From positions 372,001 through 436,000 of the forward strand of contig NZ_JARVWQ010000002.1 of assembly GCF_029846255.1 (NCBI RefSeq): a DNA stretch of 64,000 bases, in the 5' to 3' direction. The notes under the pieces are model-generated. The model ran no database searches. It worked only from the letters and a program-made list of their open reading frames with translations, and was not told where the DNA came from. The DNA comes from Amnibacterium sp. CER49. GTDB taxonomy: Bacteria; Actinomycetota; Actinomycetes; Actinomycetales; Microbacteriaceae. This document shows positions 8,810 to 17,188 of the stretch, piece after piece. The first letter of the stretch is position 1. Every line of letters begins with the position of its first letter. A program made the position numbers and the translations under genes.

Positions 8810-9613
8810 TCAGCCCTCGCGCCAGTCGTCGGCGGTGAGGTGCGAGCCGGCCTGCGGACCCATCTGCAGCATCCCGCCGTCGACCACCCACGAGGCGCCG
8901 GTGACGTAGCTCGCCGCCGGCGAGGCGAGGAACGCGACCACGGCCGCGATCTCGCTCGCGGCGCCCGGGCGGCCGAGCGGGACGCCGGGGCGGTGCACCT
9001 CGTGCGGGTCCTGGTCCTCCATGCCGGTCATGGGGGTCGCGATCTCACCCGGTGCGACGGCGTTCGCGGTGATGCCGTGCTGCCCGAGCTCGAGCGCGAT
9101 CGTCTTCAGCAGGCCGCCGAGGCCGTGCTTCGCCGCGTCGTAGGCGGAGGAGCCGACGCGCGGCTGGTGCTCGTGCACGCTCGTGATGCCGATGATGCGG
9201 CCGCCGTTCCCGGCCGCCACCATCCGCCTCGCCGCCGCCTGGATGCCGAGGAACGCGCCGTCGAGGTCCGCCGCGACCGTGTGCCGCCACTGGTCGAACG
9301 TCATCTCAAGCAGCGGGGCGTTGTCGCCGGTGCCGGCGTTGTTCACGAAGACGTCGAGCCCGCCGAGCTCCTCGGCCATCGCGTCGATCGCCGGCTGCAC
9401 CTCGTCGAAGCGGGTCACGTCGAGCCGGCGCACCACCGCCGTGCGCCCGTGCGCGCGCACCTCCGCGGCGGTGCCCTCCGCGCCCTCGCGCTCCGCGTCG
9501 TCCAGGTAGGTGATGCCGACGTCCATGCCCGCCGCGGCGAGGGCCACCGCCGTCGCCTTGCCGATGCCGGAGTCGGAGCCGGTCACGATCGCTGTCCTCG
9601 GTTCGAATGCCAT
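8810..9613 (-). CDS. SDR family oxidoreductase (glucose-1-dehydrogenase-like)
   Basis: A 267-residue classical short-chain dehydrogenase. It shows the Rossmann motif TGSDSGIGKATA (residues 10-21), the NNAG motif, a catalytic Ser in GITSVHEHQ, YDAAK as YxxxK, and the C-terminal YVTGASWVVDGG. The ATG at 9613 gives the standard short N-terminus (MAFEPRTAIVTG). The longer open frame upstream is intergenic. Substrate cannot be told from sequence; the closest-looking relatives are glucose-1-dehydrogenase-type SDRs. It is divergent from the NAD(P)-binding gene at 9795, which suggests a shared redox or stress control region. Confidence 0.88.
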   Translation of the reverse strand: MAFEPRTAIVTGSDSGIGKATAVALAAAGMDVGITYLDDAEREGAEGTAAEVRAHGRTAVVRRLDVTRFDEVQPAIDAMAEELGGLDVFVNNAGTGDNAPLLEMTFDQWRHTVAADLDGAFLGIQAAARRMVAAGNGGRIIGITSVHEHQPRVGSSAYDAAKHGLGGLLKTIALELGQHGITANAVAPGEIATPMTGMEDQDPHEVHRPGVPLGRPGAASEIAAVVAFLASPAASYVTGASWVVDGGMLQMGPQAGSHLTADDWREG

Positions 9614-9746
9614 GCGGCCATGCTGCGCGCTCGGGGCGGGCGGCGGCGCGGTTCCCAGAGGCCGGGGAGGCGGGTGCCAGCCGTCCGGAAGGCATCGCCC
9701 GAGCAAGGCGCAGGACGCGTCCGGCCGAGGCACATACCGTGGCCCA

Positions 9747-9776
9747 CGACACGTCCTGAACGCGACACGTCCTGAA
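9747..9776. promoter_or_regulatory. Tandem direct repeat, possible operator
   Basis: The 14-mer CGACACGTCCTGAA occurs at 9747-9760 and again at 9763-9776, a 16-bp period, just upstream of the ribosome binding site (AGGGAGG near 9782) of the gene at 9795. It sits in the divergent gap between two oxidoreductase genes. Two equally spaced copies suggest a regulator site, for example of HxlR or MarR type, but no regulator gene is adjacent. Confidence 0.4.
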
Positions 9777-9794
9777 GACGCAGGGAGGACCCGC

Positions 9795-10685
9795 ATGACC
9801 ATCGTCGTCACCGGAGCCACGGGCCGGTTCGGTCGCCGCGTCGTCGAGCGACTCCTCGAGCGCGGCGTGCCTGCGGGGCAGGTGCGGGCGGTGGGCCGGG
9901 ACCCCGAGCGCCTCGCCGTGCTCGCGGCGCACGGCGTCGAGACCGCACGGGTGGACTACGACGTGCCGCTCTCGCTCGACCCGGCCTTCGCGGGCGCCGA
10001 CGCCGTCCTGTTCGTCTCGAGCAGCGCGCTCGGCGACGCACGCACGGCGCAGCACGGCAACGTGGTCGAGGCCGCGAAGCGGACCGGCGTGCCCTGGCTG
10101 CTCTACACGAGCATCGTCCGCGCCGACACGGTCGACACCGTGCTCACCCCGGGTCACCGGGCGACGGAGGAGCTGATCCGCGCCTCCGGCCTGCGGCACA
10201 CGTTCCTCCGCAACACGCTCTACACGGAGGAGCAGGTGTCGAGCATCCTGCAGGCCGCAGCCCGGGGCGAGATCCTCGCCGGCTGGGGCGAGGGCGGCAT
10301 CGCGAGCGCGACGATCGGCGACCTCGCCGAAGGGACCGCGGTCGTCCTGCTGCAGGGCGCCCGGGACGCGGTGCTCGAGCTGACCGGCGACAGGGCGTGG
10401 AACGGCTACGACCTCGCCGCGGCGGCCACCCAGCTGCTCGGCCGGCCGATCGTCTACTCGCCGCGCACGACGGACGAGATGGAGATCGAGCTCGGCATCG
10501 AGCACGTCGGCCCGGAGGCGGCCGCGTTCCGGGTCGCGCTCGACGGCGACATCCGGAACGGCGCGTTCGGGCACGCGACGCACACGCTGTCGTCGCTGCT
10601 CGGTCGGCCGACGACGCCGCTCGTCGAAGGGCTTCGCGCGGCGCTGCCGCGTGACCTGCCGCAGACGCCCTCGACGATCCGCTGA
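9795..10685 (+). CDS. NmrA-like NAD(P)-binding quinone oxidoreductase (QOR2-type)
   Basis: A 296-residue atypical SDR. The N-terminal Rossmann motif MTIVVTGATGRFGRRVVE is followed by VLFVSSSALGDARTAQHGNVVEAAKRTGV and YTSIVRAD, the pattern of the NmrA/QOR2 (YtfG) NAD(P)H:quinone oxidoreductases. It probably reduces quinones or senses NADP(H) in the cytoplasm. The ATG at 9795 has AGGGAGG 8 nt upstream. The overlapping longer frame from 9510 is antisense to the neighbouring SDR. The divergent arrangement and the upstream direct repeat point to inducible expression. Confidence 0.87.
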   Translation: MTIVVTGATGRFGRRVVERLLERGVPAGQVRAVGRDPERLAVLAAHGVETARVDYDVPLSLDPAFAGADAVLFVSSSALGDARTAQHGNVVEAAKRTGVPWLLYTSIVRADTVDTVLTPGHRATEELIRASGLRHTFLRNTLYTEEQVSSILQAAARGEILAGWGEGGIASATIGDLAEGTAVVLLQGARDAVLELTGDRAWNGYDLAAAATQLLGRPIVYSPRTTDEMEIELGIEHVGPEAAAFRVALDGDIRNGAFGHATHTLSSLLGRPTTPLVEGLRAALPRDLPQTPSTIR

Positions 10686-10701
10686 GCCGCGCTGCGCTCC
10701 G

Positions 10702-11727
10702 TCAGCGGGCGAGCCAGGCGGACGCGTCGGCGGCGGCCACCTCGGCGCGCTCGAGCAGCGGTGCCGGCAGCACCTCGAGGGGCCAGACCCTCGGCGGCTC
10801 CGCACGGGCGTCCCAGGCGGCCACGAGCCGGCCGTCGACGGCGACGAAGGGTCGGAGGCGCCCGTTGCGGTCGGGGACGAGCGCCGCCAGCGGATGGGCG
10901 CCGAGCACCGCGTCGCGCTCGGCGTAGCCGATCACGAGCTCGTCGAACGACGGCAGCGCGAGCACGGATCCGGGAGCCGCGGGCTCGGCGCCCTTCACCT
11001 GCCAGGCGGGCGTCCCGGCGACGTCGACCGCCTCGAGCGCGTCGCCCGCGGCGGCGAACGCCCGGCGCGCCCAGGTGACGGGGATCGCCGCCCACCACGC
11101 GAGGTCCCGGTCGGTGACCGGTCCGTGGCCCGTCGCGTACCGGATGGCGAGCCGCGCGAGCGCCGCGTCGCGCTCGAGCGGCTCGAGCCCCCGTCCGCGG
11201 TGCATCCGGTACTGGCCGTCCTCCCGGGCGCCGACCTGCAGCACCCCTTGCGCGGCGAGCGCGAGGATCACGTGGTAGCCGCGGCTGCCGCCCGGGTCGA
11301 CGCCGGCGGCCCGAAAGGCCTCCAGCAGCTCCGGCCGGCGCAGGCCCGCGTCGTCGAGGGACTCCGCGACGGTCCGTGCGCGCCGGAGGTCGTCGTCCGT
11401 CACCCCTTCCCGTCGTCGCATCGTGGCGGTGCTCGCGAGCGTGCGCTCACCGGTCAGCGCGAGGAGCCAGGGCGCGTCCTCGACCGCGATCGCGTGCAGC
11501 GTGCCGCGCATCGTCCAGGTGCGCACCACCCGGCCGGACGCGAACGCGGCCTCGACCTCCGCCCGGCTCGCGCGCGGATGGGTCCGCTGCGCGATCGCGA
11601 GCAGCGGTGAGCCCACGTCCTGCGCCTGCACGGCGAGCAGCCGCCGCACCGCGCTCGCGGGGTCCGCCGTCCCGCCGTCGAGCCCCTGCGCACGGAGGCG
11701 CAGCAGGCGCGCGGCGGCGAGGTCCAC
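10702..11727 (-). CDS. Winged-helix DNA-binding protein, AlkZ-like (HTH_42)
   Basis: A 341-residue protein of the HTH_42 family, with WTMRGTLH, the QxQ-type AVQAQD near residue 32, and C-terminal GRLRPFVAVDGRLVAAWD. Characterised relatives (AlkZ/YcaQ) are glycosylases that unhook DNA crosslinks using the QxQ residues, so a DNA-repair role is plausible. The GTG at 11727 starts 1 nt after the stop of the acylphosphatase gene, implying translational coupling. The 3' end is 16 nt from the convergent gene. Confidence 0.82.
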   Translation of the reverse strand: MDLAAARLLRLRAQGLDGGTADPASAVRRLLAVQAQDVGSPLLAIAQRTHPRASRAEVEAAFASGRVVRTWTMRGTLHAIAVEDAPWLLALTGERTLASTATMRRREGVTDDDLRRARTVAESLDDAGLRRPELLEAFRAAGVDPGGSRGYHVILALAAQGVLQVGAREDGQYRMHRGRGLEPLERDAALARLAIRYATGHGPVTDRDLAWWAAIPVTWARRAFAAAGDALEAVDVAGTPAWQVKGAEPAAPGSVLALPSFDELVIGYAERDAVLGAHPLAALVPDRNGRLRPFVAVDGRLVAAWDARAEPPRVWPLEVLPAPLLERAEVAAADASAWLAR

Positions 11728-11728
11728 G

Positions 11729-12001
11729 TCAGCGGGTGATCTCGAAGGAGGTCGCGTCGATCGGGTCGATCGGCTCCGCATCGACGTCGGCGACCCGCGC
11801 CCAGCGCGGCCCGCGCTCGAGCCACCCCGCGAACTCCGCCATCGCGGCGTCCTCGCCCTGCGCGGTGACCTCGACGGCGCCGTCCGTGCGGTTCCGCACC
11901 CGGCCCACGAGGCCGAGGCGCTCGGCCTCGCCCTGCGCCGCCCAGCGGAAGCCGACCCCCTGCACCTCACCGGTGACCGTGAAGCGTCTGCTCGTCGTCA
12001 T
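11729..12001 (-). CDS. acyP: Acylphosphatase
   Basis: A 90-residue enzyme hydrolysing acyl phosphates. It carries the signature GEVQGVGFR with the phosphate-binding Arg19 and the catalytic Asn37 in VRNRTDG. Length and both active-site residues fit the family exactly. The ATG at 12001 is chosen because the family begins a few residues before the signature. It is coupled to the downstream AlkZ-like gene. Confidence 0.93.
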   Translation of the reverse strand: MTTSRRFTVTGEVQGVGFRWAAQGEAERLGLVGRVRNRTDGAVEVTAQGEDAAMAEFAGWLERGPRWARVADVDAEPIDPIDATSFEITR

Positions 12002-12055
12002 GACCGACCCCTCCTGCAGCGACCGTAGCCGCTTCGCTCCCATACCCTCGAGGCG

Positions 12056-12493
12056 ATGAGCGACAGCGACCTCGACCGGTTCGTGCACGCGCAGGACGAC
12101 GGCGGCCGGGACGGGGAGACGGTCTACCGGCGCGCCCTGGCCGAGCTGCGCGCCGGCCGGAAGTCGAGCCACTGGATGTGGTTCGTGCTGCCGCAGATCG
12201 CGGGTCTCGGGCACAGCGCGATGGCGCAGCGCTACGCGATCCGCTCGCTGGCGGAGGCGAAGGCGTACCTCGCGCACCCGGTGCTCGGACCGCGGCTCCG
12301 CGAGACCGCCCAGGTCGTGCTCGAGGCGCCGGCGTCGAGCGCCGAAGCGCTGCTCGGCGCGATCGACGCGCAGAAGCTGCGCAGCTCGATGACGCTCTTC
12401 GCCCGCGCGGATCCCGGCGCGGACGTGTTCGGCGCCGTGCTCGACCGCTGGTTCGGCGGCGAGGCCGACCCGGCGACCGACGAGCGGCTCTGA
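12056..12493 (+). CDS. DUF1810 family protein
   Basis: A 145-residue protein with the DUF1810 pattern: LDRFVHAQ at the start, SHWMWFVLPQIAGLGHS, and KLRSSMTLF near the end. The biochemical role is not established, and old annotations call it calpastatin without support. A TACCCT hexamer at 12043-12048 stands 7 nt before the ATG with no Shine-Dalgarno sequence, so the transcript is probably leaderless. It is 1 nt from the following hydrolase gene and probably co-transcribed with it. Confidence 0.88.
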   Translation: MSDSDLDRFVHAQDDGGRDGETVYRRALAELRAGRKSSHWMWFVLPQIAGLGHSAMAQRYAIRSLAEAKAYLAHPVLGPRLRETAQVVLEAPASSAEALLGAIDAQKLRSSMTLFARADPGADVFGAVLDRWFGGEADPATDERL

Positions 12494-12494
12494 C

Positions 12495-14045
12495 ATGGGC
12501 GGGCGCAGCATCCTGGTCGCGATCGCCGTCGCGGTGGTCGTCGTGCTCGGCATCGGCGTCGCGGTGGCCGTGACCGCAGGCCGCGCGCTCGCGCCCGCCA
12601 CGACGGCATCGGCAGCGACGAGCGCCGCACCCGAGTCGTCCTGGCCGACGCCGAAGGCGGTGTCCTGGCGCGCCTGCCGGGCCGCCGACCTGCGCGACGC
12701 GCAGTGCGCCTCGGTCGCGGTGCCGCTCGACTGGTCGCGGCCCCGCGGTCGGACGATCACGCTGGCGATCGCGCGGGTGCGGCACACCGCCGCGCCCTAT
12801 GCCGGCGTCATGCTCGCGAACCCGGGCGGCCCGGGGGAGAGCGGGCTCTCGCTCGCGACCCTCGGCTCCCACGTGCCGGGCGGCGTCGGCGAGCGCTACG
12901 ACTGGGTCGGCTTCGACCCTCGGGGCGTCGGGGACTCCCGGCCGCGCCTCACGTGCCAGGCCGACTACGCGAACGGGCCGCGGCCGCGCTACGCGCCACC
13001 GACCGACAGCACGGTGTCGACCTGGCTCGCCCGCGCGAGGAGGTACGCGTCGTCCTGCGCGAAGAACGGCCCGATCCTGCAGCACATGACCACGGCCGAC
13101 AGCGCCCGCGACATCGAGTTCCTGCGGCTCGCGCTGCGCGCGCCGAAGGTGAGCTACTACGGCTACTCCTACGGCACGTACCTGGGGCAGGTGTACGCGA
13201 CGCTGTTCCCGTCCCACGTCGCCCGCATGGTGCTCGACTCGAACGTCGACCCGCGCCGCGTCTGGTACGGCTCGAACCTCGACCAGGACGCCGCCTTCCA
13301 GACGACCATGGAGGCGTTCTTCCGCTGGGTGGCGCAGCACGACGCCGTCTACGGCCTCGGGACGACCCCCCGCGCGGTGGAGCAGGCCTACGCGTCGCTC
13401 GCCGGGCGGCTGTCCCGCAGCCCGGCCCACGGCGTCCTCGGGCCGGACGAGCTCGCCGACACGGTGCTCGAGGCCGGCTACGAGCAGTCGTGGTGGCAGG
13501 AGATCGCCGGCGGCCTCGCCTCGGCGCTGCGGCAGGGCGACGCCTCGCGGCTCGTCGCGGACTGGCGCTCGATCAACAGTCCCGACGACGACAACGGCTA
13601 TGCCGTCTACCTCGCGGTCGACTGCACCGACGCCCCGTGGCCGGCCGACTTCGCCACCTGGCGGCGCGACAGCAGCCGTGTCGACGCCGCCGCGAGCTTC
13701 GAGACCTGGCCGAACACCTGGTTCAACGCCCCCTGCCTCACCTGGCCGGCGAAGGCGAAGCAGCCCGTGCGGGTCGACGGGTCGAAGGCCCCCGCCGCGC
13801 TGCTCATCGACGAGACGCTCGACGCCGCCACGCCCTACCGGGGGAGCCTCGAGGTGCGCTCGCGCTTCCCCAAGGCGCGGCTGCTCGCCGAGCCGGGCGG
13901 CACCTCGCACGCCGACTCGCTGTCGGGCAACGACTGCGTCGACGGCGCCATCGCCCGCTACCTCGCGTCCGGCGCGCTGCCCGCGCGGAAGGCGGGACGC
14001 ACCGCGGATGCGACGTGCCCGCCGCTCCCGGTGCCGTCACCGTGA
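12495..14045 (+). CDS. Secreted alpha/beta hydrolase, TAP-like (tripeptidyl aminopeptidase family)
   Basis: A 516-residue exported hydrolase. Residues 5-28 form a signal or membrane anchor followed by an Ala/Thr/Ser-rich linker. LANPGGPGESG forms the oxyanion region, and YGYSYGTYLGQ is the nucleophile elbow with the catalytic Ser. The C-terminal TAP-like region has LLIDETLDAATPYRGS (Asp) and GGTSHADSL (His). Relatives of the Streptomyces Tap/SlpD group cleave N-terminal peptides outside the cell. Paired Cys residues in the mature part also fit secretion. Confidence 0.86.
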   Translation: MGGRSILVAIAVAVVVVLGIGVAVAVTAGRALAPATTASAATSAAPESSWPTPKAVSWRACRAADLRDAQCASVAVPLDWSRPRGRTITLAIARVRHTAAPYAGVMLANPGGPGESGLSLATLGSHVPGGVGERYDWVGFDPRGVGDSRPRLTCQADYANGPRPRYAPPTDSTVSTWLARARRYASSCAKNGPILQHMTTADSARDIEFLRLALRAPKVSYYGYSYGTYLGQVYATLFPSHVARMVLDSNVDPRRVWYGSNLDQDAAFQTTMEAFFRWVAQHDAVYGLGTTPRAVEQAYASLAGRLSRSPAHGVLGPDELADTVLEAGYEQSWWQEIAGGLASALRQGDASRLVADWRSINSPDDDNGYAVYLAVDCTDAPWPADFATWRRDSSRVDAAASFETWPNTWFNAPCLTWPAKAKQPVRVDGSKAPAALLIDETLDAATPYRGSLEVRSRFPKARLLAEPGGTSHADSLSGNDCVDGAIARYLASGALPARKAGRTADATCPPLPVPSP

Positions 14046-14139
14046 CGCAGGCGTCGACGCATGCTCTGGGAAGCCGCGGCGAATGCGCGCAGGGGTTCGA
14101 CGGCGCACGCCTCCCAGGCCTAGCGTCGGTCTGAACGGA

Positions 14140-14167
14140 CCCGTCCGGCCCTTTCGATCCGGACGGG
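14140..14167 (+). promoter_or_regulatory. 5'-leader hairpin upstream of baeRF2 gene
   Basis: Perfect 9-bp inverted repeat CCCGTCCGG / CCGGACGGG with a 10-nt loop. It lies between a TAGCGT -10-like hexamer (14121-14126) and the ribosome site GGGAGGAG (about 14171), so it would form the 5' leader of the mRNA. It could modulate translation or stability. Confidence 0.45.
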
Positions 14168-14183
14168 AGAGGGAGGAGTCGAC

Positions 14184-15317
14184 ATGGCGGAAGGGCTGCG
14201 GGCGCGGCTGACGGAGACGGTGCGGCAGCGAGGGACGTGGAGCACCGTCTACCTGGACCTCTCGCAGGACCGCGAGAACCCGGAGGGCCTGCAGGAGTCT
14301 CGGCGGCGCTCCATCCGTGACCGGCTGATCGAGGCGGGCGCGTCGGACGAGGCGGCGGAGGCCGTGTTCCTCCGGCTCGCCGACCCGAGCCGGCTCCCGA
14401 GCCCGTACTGCCGGTACCTGCTCGTGCGCGACGGCGAGATCGTGCTCGACGAGGCGATCCCCGGCACGCCCGTGGGCGAGCAGATCGTCTCGGTGGGGCC
14501 GATGCCGCTCATCGCACCGCTCGTGCGGTCGGGCGTCGAGGACTTCCCGTACCTCGTCGTGCAGGTCTCGCGCGACGGCGGCGACATCCAGGTGCGCCGC
14601 ACCGGGGCGTTCTTCCCCGAGGCGAGCACCACCCTGCAGGGCCGCACCGACTCGCTGCACAAGATCAAGGGCGGCGGCTGGGCGCACCTCAACCTGCAGG
14701 AGCACGTCGAGGAGATCTGGAAGCAGACGCAGACCGAGCTCTCGGCGGAGGTCGACCGGCTCGTGCTGGAGCACCGACCGCGGCTCGTGATCGTCGCAGG
14801 CGACATCAAGGCGCGCCGGCTGCTGCTCGAGGCGCTCTCGGAGCGCAGCCGGTCGCTCGCGGTCGAGCTGGCGAAGGACACCCGGTCGGGCGGCGCGGAT
14901 CCGTCGATCCTGCCGGAGTTCACCGGTCAGCAGGTCGAGGCGCTGCTCGAGCGCGACCGCGCGCAGCTCGTCGACCTGCTGCACACCCGGCTCGGTCAGC
15001 CGCACGGCTCGGCGAGCAGCGGCGTCCGCGGGGTGTGCGAGGCCCTGCGGCAGGCGCAGGCCGACACGGTGCTGCTCGACGTCGCCGCGCTCGAGGGCGA
15101 GGAGCTCGTCGCGCTCGACGACGTGCCGTGGGTCGCGGGCTCCGAGGACGACGCGGCCTCCGCCGGGGTGATCGGCCGCGTGCCCGCTGCCGAGGCGCTC
15201 ACGCGGGCGGCGCTCGTCACCGATGCGACGGTGCTCGAGGTGGCCTCGGTCGACCTCGACGGCCAGAAGGCCGCGGCGCTGCTCCGCTGGCCGGCGGACG
15301 TGGCGGCGACGGCCTAG
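14184..15317 (+). CDS. baeRF2-domain protein (eRF1-like, Rv2629 family)
   Basis: A 377-residue protein of the bacterial/archaeal eRF1-like family 2. The recognisable core is HKIKGGGWAHLNLQEHVEEI (about residues 154-173), followed by RPRLVIVAGDIKARRLLLEAL and a C-terminal region rich in short beta segments. Relatives include the mycobacterial dormancy protein Rv2629 and the Vms1/ANKZF1 superfamily of peptidyl-tRNA hydrolases in ribosome rescue. A ribosome-associated stress role is inferred, not shown. The ATG at 14184 has GGGAGGAG upstream, preceded by a leader hairpin. Confidence 0.8.
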   Translation: MAEGLRARLTETVRQRGTWSTVYLDLSQDRENPEGLQESRRRSIRDRLIEAGASDEAAEAVFLRLADPSRLPSPYCRYLLVRDGEIVLDEAIPGTPVGEQIVSVGPMPLIAPLVRSGVEDFPYLVVQVSRDGGDIQVRRTGAFFPEASTTLQGRTDSLHKIKGGGWAHLNLQEHVEEIWKQTQTELSAEVDRLVLEHRPRLVIVAGDIKARRLLLEALSERSRSLAVELAKDTRSGGADPSILPEFTGQQVEALLERDRAQLVDLLHTRLGQPHGSASSGVRGVCEALRQAQADTVLLDVAALEGEELVALDDVPWVAGSEDDAASAGVIGRVPAAEALTRAALVTDATVLEVASVDLDGQKAAALLRWPADVAATA

Positions 15318-15387
15318 CGGCGAGTCGCTCCGCGGTCCGGTCGCCGCCCCCGTCAGGGCCGGCGGCCGGACCGTCGGGCCCCCGGTG

Positions 15388-15729
15388 TCAGACCGGAGCG
15401 CCCTCGAGGGCGAGCTGCGCCTGCCAGAGCGTCGGGAACACGCCGCGGACGACGCCTGAGGCGCCGATCGCGGCGTAGCGGCCGTCGTTCTCGATCACGC
15501 CCACGTCCTCGCCCTCGACCCGGCCGAGCCACAGATGGTGGCCGGCGAGGTGCCATCCGGCGGTGCGGACGGGAGGTGCTGCAGTCATGGGGAGACGGAC
15601 CACCTTCGGCAGGGAGGAGGCGGGAAGCGCCGCCTCGGGATCGGGTCCCCGCCACGCTACGGCGACGCCGCGCTCCGCGTCGCGTCCCGGGCCCGGGTAC
15701 GCATGGGAGGCGGGGGCGACGACCGTCAT
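15388..15729 (-). CDS. Hypothetical protein, 113 aa
   Basis: No family recognised. The C-terminal half (WHLAGHHLWLGRVEG, DVGVIENDGRYAAIG, LWQAQLALEG) looks like a compact beta-rich domain. The N-terminal 45 residues are Pro/Ala-rich and less convincing. I chose the ATG at 15729 because it overlaps the stop of the upstream zinc-ribbon gene in an ATGA; a shorter start at 15588 is possible. It is soluble, with no cysteines and no signal. It is convergent with the baeRF2 gene. Confidence 0.6.
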   Translation of the reverse strand: MTVVAPASHAYPGPGRDAERGVAVAWRGPDPEAALPASSLPKVVRLPMTAAPPVRTAGWHLAGHHLWLGRVEGEDVGVIENDGRYAAIGASGVVRGVFPTLWQAQLALEGAPV

Positions 15730-15851
15730 GCGTAGGAGAGCACCCGGCCGCAGCCGGGGCACTCCCAGTGGCGCTCGCCGCTGTCGCCGCGGAGCACCAG
15801 CGATTCGTAGCAGGTGATGCAGAAGCCCTGGGTGAGCTCGTTCTCGTACAC
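15726..15851 (-). CDS. Small zinc-ribbon protein, 41 aa
   Basis: A mini-protein reading MYENELTQGFCITCYESL, then ending with WECPGCGRVLSYA. Two CxxC knuckles (Cys11/14 and Cys31/34) form a zinc ribbon. The GTG start at 15851 has AGAAGG about 8 nt upstream, and the stop overlaps the next gene. Such proteins are often missed because of size. A similar 47-aa ribbon occurs at 24065-24208. Function unknown; nucleic-acid or protein binding is plausible. Confidence 0.65.
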   Translation of the reverse strand: MYENELTQGFCITCYESLVLRGDSGERHWECPGCGRVLSYA

Positions 15852-15921
15852 GTTCGGACCTTCTCGTCGGGTGGGTAGGCGGGCCCGCACCGACCCTGGG
15901 TGAGGCCGGCCTGCGCGTCGC

Positions 15922-15981
15922 CTCCGTACTGTGACGGAGTTCGCCGAGAGTCAGCCGAACGTCGGATATCGGATCGATATC
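15922..15981. promoter_or_regulatory. Two inverted repeats in hutI / zinc-ribbon gap
   Basis: The gap 15852-16012 holds CTCCGT-N6-ACGGAG (15922-15939) and the AT-rich GATATCG-GAT-CGATATC (15965-15981), which has perfect 7-bp arms. The latter is unusually AT-rich for this genome. It could be an operator for the zinc-ribbon gene or part of the 3' end of hutI. Confidence 0.3.
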
Positions 15982-16012
15982 GAGCAGCCGACCGCCCGTC
16001 GCGCTCCGGCGC

Positions 16013-17188
16013 TCAGCCGATGACGCGCTCCCCGCCGCGCCACACCTGCGCGACGAGCGGCACGCCCGGCCGGTAGGCGAGGTGCACGTGGGAGGGTGCG
16101 TCGAGCACCACGAGATCGGCCCTCGCGCCCGGGCCGAGCGCGCCGACGTCGTCGCGGCGCAGCGCTCGCGCCCCTCCGGCGGTCGCGGCCCAGACCGCCT
16201 CGTCGGGCGTCATGCGCATCTCGCGCACGGCGACGGTGATGCAGAACGGCAGGTTCGTGGTGAAGCTCGAGCCCGGGTTGCAGTCGGAGGCGAGGGCGAC
16301 GGTGACGCCGGCGTCGAGCAGGCGCCGGGCGTCCGGGTACGGCGAGCGCGTCGAGAACTCGGCGCCCGGGAGGAGCGTCGCGACCGTCCGGCTGCCGGCG
16401 AGCGCTGCCACGTCCTCGTCCGTGACGTGGGTCACGTGATCGGCCGAGGCGGCGTCCAGCTCGACGGCGAGCCGGACGCCCGGTCCGGCCTCGAGCTGGT
16501 TCGCGTGGAGGCGGGGGAGCAGCCCCCGCGCGATGCCCGCGGTCAGGATCGCGCGGGCCTGGTCGCCGTCGAAGGCGCCGCGGTCGCAGAAGACGTCGAT
16601 CCACCTCGCGTGCGGCGCGCAGGCGTCGAGCATCGCGCCCGTGACGAGGTCGACGTAGTCGTCGGCGCGGCCCGCGTACTCGGACGGCACGACATGCGCG
16701 CCGAGGAACGTGCGCTCGTCGGTGACGAGCCCCGCGACCTCGAGGCTCGTGCGCTCGGCGTCGACGGTCAGGCCGTATCCCGACTTCGACTCGATCGTCG
16801 TGGTGCCCGCTCGCAGCGCCTCGGCGGCGAGCGCTGCGGTGCGGGCCTCGAGGGTCTCTCGCGACGCCGCGCGGGTCGCCTCGACCGTCGTCCGGATGCC
16901 GCCCGCGGAGTACGGCAGCCCGGACATCCGCGCGGCGAACTCGGCCGTGCGGTCGCCCGCGAAGACGAGGTGGGCGTGGCTGTCGACGAAGCCCGGCAGG
17001 ACGGCCCGGCCGCCCAGGTCGACGCGTGTGTCGGCGGCGGCGCGGCCGAGCGCGGCGCGTGGGCCCGCGAAGACGATGCGGCCGTCCTCGACCACCAGCG
17101 CGGCATCATCGACGAGCCCGAGCGGCCCGCGTCCCAGCGCGGGCTCGTTCGTGACGAGGCTCCCGATGTTCTCGAGCAGCGTGCTCAC
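16013..17188 (-). CDS. hutI: Imidazolonepropionase
   Basis: Third enzyme of histidine degradation, hydrolysing imidazolone-5-propanoate to N-formimidoyl-L-glutamate. The 391-residue amidohydrolase has the metal-binding [12 protein letters not shown], substrate-region [18 protein letters not shown], and the metal Asp in [11 protein letters not shown]. The GTG at 17188 overlaps the hutF stop as GTGA. It is the last gene of the minus-strand hut operon. Confidence 0.95.
   Translation of the reverse strand: MSTLLENIGSLVTNEPALGRGPLGLVDDAALVVEDGRIVFAGPRAALGRAAADTRVDLGGRAVLPGFVDSHAHLVFAGDRTAEFAARMSGLPYSAGGIRTTVEATRAASRETLEARTAALAAEALRAGTTTIESKSGYGLTVDAERTSLEVAGLVTDERTFLGAHVVPSEYAGRADDYVDLVTGAMLDACAPHARWIDVFCDRGAFDGDQARAILTAGIARGLLPRLHANQLEAGPGVRLAVELDAASADHVTHVTDEDVAALAGSRTVATLLPGAEFSTRSPYPDARRLLDAGVTVALASDCNPGSSFTTNLPFCITVAVREMRMTPDEAVWAATAGGARALRRDDVGALGPGARADLVVLDAPSHVHLAYRPGVPLVAQVWRGGERVIG

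Noticed and set aside
15388-15588. Shorter start (ATG 15588) for the 113-aa hypothetical protein
   Set aside because: The ATG at 15729 overlaps the upstream stop as ATGA, which is a better sign of translation; the shorter form remains possible.
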